A DNA stretch of 54,456 bases. Origin: Paraburkholderia bannensis NBRC 103871. GTDB lineage: Bacteria; Pseudomonadota; Gammaproteobacteria; Burkholderiales; Burkholderiaceae. Below are positions 24,522 to 31,668 of this stretch, one piece after another. Numbering within the stretch: the first letter of the stretch is position 1; every line of letters starts with the position of its first letter. The DNA lies in contig NZ_BAYA01000038.1 in assembly GCF_000685015.1 (NCBI RefSeq), positions 1 to 54,456 on the forward strand. The letters run 5' to 3'. A program made the translations under genes and the position numbers. Under the pieces are notes generated by a model, which searched no databases, was not told the DNA's origin, and saw only the letters and a list, made by a program, of their open reading frames with translations.

Positions 24522-25771
24522 TGCCCCGGCTCGTCCACGTGATCGGCGCGGGGCTCGCGGGTCTCGCGGCGGCCGTCCGGTTGCAGCGGCGTGGAGTGCA
24601 GATCGCACTGCACGAAGCCGCCGGGCAGGCAGGTGGACGATGCCGTTCGTACTATGACCGCACGCTGGCGGCCACGCTCGATACCGGCAACCACGTGGTG
24701 CTGTCGGGCCATGGCGAGACGCTCGACTATGCGCGTGCCATCGGCGCCGCCGACGCGTTCAGCGGCCCCGACGAACCCGGTTTCGCGTTCATGGACCTGG
24801 CGGCGCGCTCGCGCTGGAGCGTGCGTTTTTCGCGCTCGCGCCTGCCGTGGTGGATCGCCGATGCCAACGCGCGCGTGCCCGATACGCGCCTGCTCGATTA
24901 CCTGAACGTGCTGCCGCTTCTGTTCGCCAAGCCTGGCCGCACGGTTGCGCAGACCATGCCGTGCGTGGGGCCGCTCTGGGAGCGGCTGCTGCGCCCGCTC
25001 TACCTCTGCGCGCTCAATATCGAGCCGCACGAAGCCAGTGCGGAACTGGCGGGCGCGATGCTGCGCGAGGCGCTGTCGATCGGCGGCGAGGCATTCCGCC
25101 CGCTGACGGCGCGCAACGGCCTGTCGAGCGCGTTCATCGATCCGGCGCTACGCATGCTGCAGCATGGCGGCGCGGCGATCCGTCTCGATTCGCCGCTGCG
25201 GGGGATTGCGTACGACGATGCAGCGCGCCGCGCGGTGTCGCTCGATTTCGACAGTGGCCGTGTGCTGCTGGGCGCCGACGAAGCCGTTGTGCTGGCGGTG
25301 CCGTCCGCCGCTGCCGCTTCGCTCGTGCCGGAACTCCAGGCGCCGCAGCAACACACGGCGATCATCACGCTGCATTACGCGGTCGAGCCGCCGCCCGGAC
25401 TGGCCACGCCGATGGTGCTCGTCAACGGCACGGCGGGCTGGCTCAATGCGACAGCCGGCCGACTGAGCGCGACGATTCACGACGCCGGTTCACTGCTGCG
25501 CCTCGCGAGCGACGAACTTGCGCGGCGCGTCTGGGCCGACGTGGCGGCCGCCGCGTCGCTGCCCGTCGAGCCGCTGCCCGCGTGGCAGATCGCAAGCGAT
25601 GCGCAGGCGGTCTTTGCCGCCACGCCGCAAGAGGAACTGCGCCGCTCGTCGGCGCGCACCCGCTGGAACAATTTGACGCTCGCGGGCGACTGGACGGCTA
25701 CCGGTCTGCCCGCGTCGATCGAAGGCGCAATCCGCTCGGGCCGCACGGCCGCGGATCTGCTCCTGTCTTGA
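24521..25771 (+). CDS. hpnE: hydroxysqualene dehydroxylase HpnE (FAD-dependent)
   Basis: 416-residue flavoprotein of the amine-oxidase/phytoene-desaturase fold that reduces hydroxysqualene to squalene. The N-terminal FAD-binding motif GAGLAGLAAAVRL and the following EAAGQAGGRCRSYYD are canonical; the C-terminal FAD motif is in NLTLAGDWTATGLPASIEGAI (quoted region about 383-403). The start at 24521 overlaps the hpnD stop (TGATG), giving translational coupling. Substrate is supplied by HpnC acting on the HpnD product; hpnC is 21 kb away in this window. Squalene made here feeds the cyclase in the next gene, 15 bases downstream. Confidence 0.94.
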   Translation: MPRLVHVIGAGLAGLAAAVRLQRRGVQIALHEAAGQAGGRCRSYYDRTLAATLDTGNHVVLSGHGETLDYARAIGAADAFSGPDEPGFAFMDLAARSRWSVRFSRSRLPWWIADANARVPDTRLLDYLNVLPLLFAKPGRTVAQTMPCVGPLWERLLRPLYLCALNIEPHEASAELAGAMLREALSIGGEAFRPLTARNGLSSAFIDPALRMLQHGGAAIRLDSPLRGIAYDDAARRAVSLDFDSGRVLLGADEAVVLAVPSAAAASLVPELQAPQQHTAIITLHYAVEPPPGLATPMVLVNGTAGWLNATAGRLSATIHDAGSLLRLASDELARRVWADVAAAASLPVEPLPAWQIASDAQAVFAATPQEELRRSSARTRWNNLTLAGDWTATGLPASIEGAIRSGRTAADLLLS

Positions 25772-25786
25772 CACCAGGATGTACCG

Positions 25787-27832
25787 ATGAACGATCTTTC
25801 CCAGGCCATGCCGGCCGACGACCCCGCACACGCGCGCGCCGCCGCGCCCGCGCCTGAAAGCGCGCCCGTGTCCGCCGCCGAGCTGGCGCATGATGCCGGC
25901 CTCGCCGCGGGTCTGGACGCCGCCGTCGCCCGCGCGACCGAGGCGATCCTCGCCGACCAGCGCGCCGACGGCCACTGGGTCTACGAACTCGAAGCCGACG
26001 CGACGATTCCCGCCGAATACGTGCTGCTGGTTCACTACCTCGGCGAGCAAGCGAACCTCGAACTCGAAGGCAAGATCGCGCGTTACCTGCGCCGCATCCA
26101 GCTGCCGGGCGGCGGCTGGCCGCTCTTCACCGACGGCGACATGGACGTGAGCGCGAGCATCAAGGCGTACTTCGCGCTGAAGATGATCGGCGACGCCGAG
26201 GACGCGGAGCACATGGTGCGCGCGCGCGAAGCGATCCTGGCGGCGGGCGGCGCGGAAAAGGCCAACGTCTTCACGCGCATCCTGCTGGCGCTGTTCGGCG
26301 TGGTGACCTGGTACGCCGTGCCGATGATGCCCGTCGAGATCATGCTGCTGCCCAAGTGGTTCCCCTTCCATCTCTCGAAGGTGTCGTACTGGGCGCGCAC
26401 CGTGATCGTGCCGCTGCTCGTGCTGAACGCGAAGCGCCCGGTCGCGAAGAACCCGCGCGGCGTGCGCATCGACGAACTGTTCCGCAGCGCGCCCGTGAGC
26501 ACCGGGCTGAACGAGCGCGCACCGCATCAAAGCCCCGGCTGGTTCGGTTTCTTCCGCGCCATCGACGGCGTGCTGCGCGTGGCCGATCCCCTCTTCCCGT
26601 CCTACCTGCGCCAGCGCGCGATCGACGCCGCCGTGGCGTTCGTCGATGAGCGCCTGAACGGCGAAGATGGTCTGGGCGCGATTTTCCCGGCCATGGCGAA
26701 CGCCGTGATGATGTACGACGTGCTCGGCTATCCGGCCGACCACCCGCACCGTGCAATCGCGCGCCAGTCGGTCGAAAAGCTCGTCACGATCCACGCCGAC
26801 GAAGCCTACGTGCAGCCCTGCCTGTCGCCGATCTGGGATACGTCGCTGGCGGCGCATGCGCTGATCGAAACCGGCGACGCGCGCGCGCGCGAGGCGGCGC
26901 GTCGCGGCCTCGAATGGCTGCTGCCGCTGCAGATTCTCGACGTGCGCGGCGACTGGATCTCGCGCCGTCCTGACGTGCGCCCGGGCGGCTGGGCCTTCCA
27001 GTACGCGAACCCGCACTACCCGGACGTGGACGACACGGCCGTGGTCGTGGCCGCGATGGAGCGCGTGGACAAGCTCGATAAGACCCGTAACTTCGACGAG
27101 CCGATGGCGCGTGCGCGCGAATGGGTCGTCGGCATGCAGAGCAGCAACGGCGGCTGGGGCGCGTTCGAGCCGGAAAACACGCACGAGTACCTGAACAACA
27201 TTCCGTTCTCGGATCACGGCGCGCTGCTCGATCCGCCGACCGCCGATGTCTCGGGCCGCTGCCTGTCGATGCTCGCCCAACTGGGCGAAACGCCCGCCAC
27301 CAGCGAACCCGCGCGACGCGCCTACAACTACATCCTCGCCGAGCAGGAAGCCGATGGCAGCTGGTACGGCCGCTGGGGCATGAACTACATCTACGGCACG
27401 TGGACGGCGCTGTGCGCGCTCAACGCGGCGGGCCTGGAGCACCACGACGCACGCATGCGGCGTGCGGCGCAGTGGCTCATCGCGATCCAGAACGACGACG
27501 GCGGCTGGGGCGAAGACGGCACCAGCTACAAGCTCGACTATCGCGGCTACGAACGCGCGGCGAGCACGGCCTCGCAGACCGCGTGGGCGCTGCTCGGCCT
27601 GATGGCCGTGGGCGAAGTGAACCATCCGGCGGTCGCGCGCGGCATCGCGTGGCTCCAGGAGACGCAGCGCGAACACGGCCTGTGGGACGAAACGCGCTTC
27701 ACGGCAACGGGCTTCCCGCGCGTGTTCTATCTGCGCTATCACGGCTATCGCAAGTTCTTCCCGCTGTGGGCGCTCGCGCGCTACCGCAACCTGAAGCGCG
27801 AAGGCACGACGCTCGTGAAGGTCGGTCTGTGA
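25787..27832 (+). CDS. shc: squalene-hopene cyclase
   Basis: 681-residue monotopic membrane enzyme that cyclises squalene to diploptene and diplopterol. The catalytic acid motif DVDDTA is at 413-418 (Asp413, Asp415, Asp416). Several QW repeats are visible: QRADGHW, QLPGGGW, QSSNGGWGAF, QEADGSWYGRW and QNDDGGWGED. The N-terminal 45 residues form an Ala/Pro-rich tail not needed for the fold. Length fits the family. It is the third gene of the hpnD-hpnE-shc-hpnG operon; its TGA overlaps the ATG of hpnG (TGATG). Also called hpnF. Confidence 0.97.
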   Translation: MNDLSQAMPADDPAHARAAAPAPESAPVSAAELAHDAGLAAGLDAAVARATEAILADQRADGHWVYELEADATIPAEYVLLVHYLGEQANLELEGKIARYLRRIQLPGGGWPLFTDGDMDVSASIKAYFALKMIGDAEDAEHMVRAREAILAAGGAEKANVFTRILLALFGVVTWYAVPMMPVEIMLLPKWFPFHLSKVSYWARTVIVPLLVLNAKRPVAKNPRGVRIDELFRSAPVSTGLNERAPHQSPGWFGFFRAIDGVLRVADPLFPSYLRQRAIDAAVAFVDERLNGEDGLGAIFPAMANAVMMYDVLGYPADHPHRAIARQSVEKLVTIHADEAYVQPCLSPIWDTSLAAHALIETGDARAREAARRGLEWLLPLQILDVRGDWISRRPDVRPGGWAFQYANPHYPDVDDTAVVVAAMERVDKLDKTRNFDEPMARAREWVVGMQSSNGGWGAFEPENTHEYLNNIPFSDHGALLDPPTADVSGRCLSMLAQLGETPATSEPARRAYNYILAEQEADGSWYGRWGMNYIYGTWTALCALNAAGLEHHDARMRRAAQWLIAIQNDDGGWGEDGTSYKLDYRGYERAASTASQTAWALLGLMAVGEVNHPAVARGIAWLQETQREHGLWDETRFTATGFPRVFYLRYHGYRKFFPLWALARYRNLKREGTTLVKVGL

Positions 27833-28560
27833 TGGCGGCCGTGGCATCGATGCAAACCCGTGGCGGGCTGCCCGTGATCGCCGTGACCGGCATGGCGTTC
27901 GAGGCGAGTATCGCGGCGGGCAAGGGACGCGACGGTATCGAAGCGGTCTATGCCGCGCGCGCCGATCTGCTTGAGCGCGCGTTGACGGCGGCGCTGGATC
28001 GGGGTGCGGCGGGCGTGATCAGCTTCGGCACGGCGGGCGGGCTGGGGCCCGATCTGGAGCCGGGCACGCTGGTGATCGCAGAGGCTGTCGAGGGGCCGTT
28101 CGGCGGCGTCGTTTGTGACAAGGCGTGGAGCGACCGTATGGCGGCGGCGCTGCTGGCCTCGCCGATGGCTGCGCAGACGCGTCGCGGCGTGGAAGCGGCC
28201 GTGGCCGCGCCGCTCACGGGTGCGGCGGACAAAGCCGCGCTGCATCAGTCGAGCGGCGGTGCGCTGGCCGTCGATATGGAATCGCATCTGGCAGCCGCTG
28301 CGGCGGCCGCGCGCGGGTTGCCGTTCGCGGTGTGCCGCGCGGTGGTCGACCCGGCGTGGCGCAGCTTGCCGAAGGCTGCGATGGCGGGGCTGCGCGATGA
28401 TGGATCGACGGCGGTGCTGCCGATCCTGCGCGAACTGGCGCGTGACCCGCTGCAACTGGGCGGCCTGCTGCGCGTGGCGGCGGATGCTGGGGCGGCGCGC
28501 AAGGCGCTGACCGGCGCGCGGCGCGTGCTGACGGCTTCTGGCGCGTTTTTTCCTCGCTGA
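27832..28560 (+). CDS. hpnG: hopanoid nucleosidase HpnG (adenosylhopane phosphorylase-like)
   Basis: 242-residue purine-nucleoside-phosphorylase-fold protein of the HpnG type, which removes adenine from adenosylhopane to give ribosylhopane on the way to bacteriohopanetetrol. GTAGGLGPDLEPGTLV (about 64-79) and AVDMESHLAAAAA (about 143) are nucleosidase-fold hallmarks, the latter with the Met-Glu that contacts ribose. The start at 27832 overlaps shc (TGATG). Together with HpnH, encoded at 43.6-44.7 kb, it completes side-chain addition and trimming. The last gene of its operon, followed by 263 gene-free bases without an obvious T-rich hairpin. Confidence 0.92.
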   Translation: MAAVASMQTRGGLPVIAVTGMAFEASIAAGKGRDGIEAVYAARADLLERALTAALDRGAAGVISFGTAGGLGPDLEPGTLVIAEAVEGPFGGVVCDKAWSDRMAAALLASPMAAQTRRGVEAAVAAPLTGAADKAALHQSSGGALAVDMESHLAAAAAAARGLPFAVCRAVVDPAWRSLPKAAMAGLRDDGSTAVLPILRELARDPLQLGGLLRVAADAGAARKALTGARRVLTASGAFFPR

Positions 28561-28823
28561 GTGTTCTTCTGGCGCGTGACGGGGAGATACGCGCGACCGC
28601 GCGCGCTATTCTTCCCGTTTTCGATATCTCTCTTGCGGCAACGCTAGTTTCCGTATCTCGGAAGTCTGCTGACATGCGTCAACTCGATGGCGCATAGGGC
28701 GCATTCGTCAGCAGTGCCATCTAACGCCCCGCGCGACCTGTCGGATACGCTCACAAGCTCACTGCGGTACACGCAGTTTCCAATGGCTTGGCGGTGTATC
28801 GCCCACTTTCATAGAAAAACAAA

Positions 28824-29414
28824 ATGCGGTGGCAAGACTATCTGAGACAGGGGCATATCGTTGTGCAGGGACAGCTCTACGATCTGAGCCACCTGCTTGC
28901 TGCGAATGTCGAAATCAACATCGACGGAAATGGAGGATTCCCCGCGCGTAAGATCACGATGCATGTTGAGTACCTTTCCCACTGCGTCAACGTCGGCGCC
29001 AGGTCTAAAGACGAGCCACTTGATTTCGAAGTGCTCGGGCATTCCCGCCGGATGATCGACCATCAACGTCAAGAGCGAGCCTTTTGCCTTGACCGCTATC
29101 GCTGGTCGAAGCAATTGCCTGCGGTCATAGCGAGCTTGAACGATGAGGTCTGCTACTTCGGAAAACACGCGAACTGGCTGGTCGTGCGCGTTATCGACGA
29201 TGAGGGAAAAGAGGTGCAGTACAGCATCTACTTTCGTATGCGCAAGGGGGACGCGGCTGGCACGCTACGCATGGTGATCGAGAGCGCATACGAACGCGGT
29301 GCGGGAAAACCGTCGCCTGGTATGCCGAAGAATCGCAAGAGCAAGATGCGATTCAAGATCATTGCGGCCAAGACCTTGCGTGGTGATGCCATACGTCATC
29401 CCGATAGCGCGTAG
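28824..29414 (+). CDS. hypothetical protein, lower-GC orphan
   Basis: 196 residues, not recognised. No signal peptide or membrane segment. The middle is a mix of short beta-type stretches (VEINIDGNGG, ITMHVEYLS, WLVVRVIDDEGK, VQYSIYFRMRKG), and the C-terminus is basic (MPKNRKSKMRFKIIAAK), which could contact nucleic acid. Codon use includes AGA, AAA and CTA-type codons and GC content is below that of its neighbours, consistent with acquisition. No strong ribosome site precedes the ATG at 28824. It stands between the end of the hpnG operon and a DnaA-box-bearing intergenic region; a hairpin at 29462 follows. Confidence 0.6.
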   Translation: MRWQDYLRQGHIVVQGQLYDLSHLLAANVEINIDGNGGFPARKITMHVEYLSHCVNVGARSKDEPLDFEVLGHSRRMIDHQRQERAFCLDRYRWSKQLPAVIASLNDEVCYFGKHANWLVVRVIDDEGKEVQYSIYFRMRKGDAAGTLRMVIESAYERGAGKPSPGMPKNRKSKMRFKIIAAKTLRGDAIRHPDSA

Positions 29415-29461
29415 ACCGGCAATCGAGGCAGGTCGCGAAGATTTCGCTACCTGAAATGGGC

Positions 29462-29481
29462 GGGGCTCCCGAAGGAGCCCC
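29462..29481 (+). terminator. hairpin after the orphan gene
   Basis: GGGGCTCC, loop CGAA, GGAGCCCC: a perfect 8-base-pair stem with a GNRA-like tetraloop, but followed by AATAAATCT rather than a T-run. Confidence 0.55.
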
Positions 29482-29646
29482 AATAAATCTCGAGTACGCT
29501 TGCCTGGTCATCGTTACCAACAACCAGGTGGAACCGGCACGGCCGGAACCTGATCTCTCAGGCGGTGTGGTGGACGTCCCGCAGGTCAAAACTTGCGAAA
29601 CCTCGTCAGATCCACTTGGCCCAGAGGATAAACGGTCGCTGTGATT

Positions 29647-29681
29647 TTATCCACAGCTTTGTGAACAAAATCTGTGGATAA
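29647..29681. promoter_or_regulatory. two exact, inverted DnaA boxes
   Basis: TTATCCACA at 29647-29655 and its complement TGTGGATAA at 29673-29681, facing each other across 17 bases, with a weaker TTGTGAACA between (29659-29667). Both matches are exact. Confidence 0.7.
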
Positions 29682-29815
29682 TCCAGTCCGCGCTTTCCGA
29701 GGCCGCCCGACAAGGCTTTGCGGTCGGTGTGGGAGAAGTTTCGTTTCGCAACTGTACACAACTTAAAATTCCCCCACGTTTCCCCAAGCCAGGAACCGCC
29801 GTATCCGGGGCGAGC

Positions 29816-29838
29816 AAAAAATCACACCCTGTGATTTT
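29816..29838. terminator. A/T-flanked palindrome, possible weak terminator or operator
   Basis: AAAAATCACA, CCC, TGTGATTTTT: perfect 10-base arms around a 3-base centre. The terminal A and T runs look like a bidirectional terminator, but the stem is weak and the TCACA/TGTGA arms could equally be a regulator site. Confidence 0.4.
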
Positions 29839-29964
29839 TGGGTCTCGATCTGATCGGAATATTGAAATCCTAGGGAAAACCCCTATCTCTGGTACTATCT
29901 CAGCGTTAACCCTAGGTCTGAATCCATAAGGTCTGGGGGCGGATCAAGCATGGGAGTACCAGAC

Positions 29965-30450
29965 ATGAATTTTCATACCCGCAAGTGGGTCAAGCCGGAA
30001 GACCTCAACCCTAATGGCACCTTGTTCGGCGGCAGCCTGCTGCGCTGGATCGACGAAGAAGCGGCCATCTACGCAATCTGCCAGCTCGACAATCAGCGCG
30101 TGGTGACGAAGCTGATCTCCGAAGTGAACTTCGTGAGTTCAGCGCGCCAGGGCGACATCATCGAACTGGGTATTACGGCGACCGACTTCGGCCGCACGTC
30201 GATCACGCTGCGCTGCGAAGTCCGCAACAAGGTCACGCGCAAGAGCATCCTGACGATCGAGAAGATGGTGTTCGTGAACATGGGCGCCGACGGCAAGCCG
30301 GCTCCCCATGGCCGCGAGCGCATCCGTTACGCCGAGGAAGCCTACGAGCGTTACCGCCAGACCGTGCAGACGGCAGCGGACGCGACGGCAATGGCCGCGG
30401 CGAACCAGGCCACTCGTGCTGAGCAGCCGGAAGACGAAGCGGTGCATTGA
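29965..30450 (+). CDS. acyl-CoA thioesterase, hotdog fold (YciA-like)
   Basis: About 161 residues. The hotdog domain begins HTRKWVKPEDLNPNGTLFGG with the catalytic-type Asn/Gly loop and helix SLLRWIDEEAAIYA, then SEVNFVSSARQGDIIELG and TSITLRCEVRNK. Enzymes of this family cleave acyl-CoA to free acid and CoA in the cytosol. The C-terminal 35 residues are an Ala/Glu-rich tail. The second ATG (29965) is chosen because GGAG lies 8-11 bases upstream within the codons following the first ATG (29950), which itself has only a distant GGA. Single gene, closed by a strong terminator at 30481. Substrate range unknown; a link to fatty-acyl turnover at the envelope is speculative. Confidence 0.9.
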   Translation: MNFHTRKWVKPEDLNPNGTLFGGSLLRWIDEEAAIYAICQLDNQRVVTKLISEVNFVSSARQGDIIELGITATDFGRTSITLRCEVRNKVTRKSILTIEKMVFVNMGADGKPAPHGRERIRYAEEAYERYRQTVQTAADATAMAAANQATRAEQPEDEAVH

Positions 30451-30476
30451 GTCGCGCCTCGTTGCGCTGAACGATA

Positions 30477-30514
30477 AAAAACCCGGCAAGGTCGATGACC
30501 TTGCCGGGTTTTTC
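30477..30514. terminator. strong bidirectional terminator
   Basis: ACCCGGCAAGGTC (30481-30493), loop GAT, and the perfect complement (30497-30509), with A-run left and T-run right. It separates the thioesterase gene from convergent mlaA. Confidence 0.93.
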
Positions 30515-30561
30515 GCATCTACGCGTCGCCCACCTCAGCAGGCGAGCCGATCAAATCGCGC

Positions 30562-31668
30562 TTAAGGCGCCGATGCCGGAACGGCAGGAGCCGCAGCCGA
30601 AGCGGGCGCTGGTGCCGAAGCCGCTTTCGCCGCAACCGCCCCAGAAGCCGCCTTGGCCGCCGAAGCAGGAACCGGCGCAGACGCCGCTGCACCCGCAGCG
30701 ATACCCGCCGTGCCCGCTGCCGCAGCAGCCCCGGCCCCGGCGCCCGCCGCACCGGCGGCAGGCGTCGCTGCACTGCCCTCGCCCGGATCTTCGTAGTTCG
30801 GCAGGCCGTTGTCATTCGCCTTGCCCGAGCCGGCCCCGCCAGCGGCACCCGAATCGCTCGGCGCGCCCGGATCCTCATAATTCGGCAGCCCGTTGTTCGA
30901 CTTGTTCGTCGTACCCGCCCCGCCGCCGTTGTCATCCGTTGCGCCTGGATCGCCGTAATCCGGCAGCGGCGCGTTGTTGCTCTGCGAGCCGCGGATCATC
31001 GACTGACGCTGCTGGCGGTACGCGTCGCGCACGAACGAATACTTGTCGAGCGCCGCCTGTTGCAGCAGGTCGGTCGCGCCCAGCAGGTCTGCGCGCGTGC
31101 TGACGAACTGCGCGATATACATCGGATTGCGCACGGCCGGCTCGATGTAGTTGAGCAGGTTGAACTTCACGTCCACACCCATGCCGATGCCGTCGCGAAT
31201 CGAACTCGGCCCGAACACCGGCAGCACGAGATAGGGGCCCGCCGGCACGCCGTAGTGGCCCATCGTCAGGCCGAAGTCCTGATGGTGCTTCGGCAGGCCC
31301 GCAGGCGTCGCGAAGTCGATCAGGCCGCCCAGGCCGAAGGTCGTGTTCATCGCGAGACGCATCAGGTCTTCGGTCGCGTCGGTGATCTTCAACTGCAACA
31401 GATCGTTGGCGAAGTTGCTGATGTCGCCGAGATTCGAGAAGAAGTTGGAAATCGCCTGGCGCATCGGCTGCGGCGTGACTTTCTGGTAACCCTTCGCGAT
31501 CGGCTGCGCGATATGGGTGTCGAGCGCGTCGTTGAACGTAAAGATCGCCCGGTTGGCCGGCTCGAACGGGTCGCCCGGCTTGCGGTCAGGACCGGTTGCG
31601 CAACCTGACGTCACGAGGAGCGCCAGGCTCGCCGCCGCCATGGTGAGCGCGGCTTGTTTCTTCTTCAT
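30562..31668 (-). CDS. mlaA: MlaA/VacJ-family outer-membrane lipoprotein with repeat-bearing tail
   Basis: 368 residues, about 100 longer than E. coli MlaA. Lipobox TSGC places the lipidated Cys at 23. The MlaA domain (about 30-240) has DPFEPANRAIFTFND, PMRQAISNFFSNLGD, FGLGGLIDFATPAGLP, FGLTMGHYGVPAGPYLVLPVFGPSSIRD (in outline) and NYIEPAVR. The family forms a ring in the outer-membrane inner leaflet that removes phospholipid. The extra tail contains three LPxYxDPG repeats (about 260-325) and a long Ala/Pro stretch ending PASAP. The start at 31668 overlaps the hpnN stop, and an AGGGGA ribosome site precedes it, so hpnN-mlaA is one transport unit. Confidence 0.92.
   Translation of the reverse strand: MKKKQAALTMAAASLALLVTSGCATGPDRKPGDPFEPANRAIFTFNDALDTHIAQPIAKGYQKVTPQPMRQAISNFFSNLGDISNFANDLLQLKITDATEDLMRLAMNTTFGLGGLIDFATPAGLPKHHQDFGLTMGHYGVPAGPYLVLPVFGPSSIRDGIGMGVDVKFNLLNYIEPAVRNPMYIAQFVSTRADLLGATDLLQQAALDKYSFVRDAYRQQRQSMIRGSQSNNAPLPDYGDPGATDDNGGGAGTTNKSNNGLPNYEDPGAPSDSGAAGGAGSGKANDNGLPNYEDPGEGSAATPAAGAAGAGAGAAAAAGTAGIAAGAAASAPVPASAAKAASGAVAAKAASAPAPASAAAPAVPASAP

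Larger units (their letters stand above)
29415..29964. other. 550-base intergenic region with DnaA boxes and palindromes
   Basis: No gene recognised. From left to right it contains the hairpin at 29462-29481, two exact DnaA boxes (29647, 29673), a 23-base A/T-flanked palindrome (29816-29838), and CCTAGG-containing repeats near 29870-29913 (CCTAGGG...CCCTAGG) just before the thioesterase start. Below-average GC throughout. Confidence 0.6.

Noticed and set aside
25490..27847. 785-codon antisense frame over shc
   Set aside because: GC-rich codon-position shadow of the real cyclase; Arg/His/Ala-rich with no domain.
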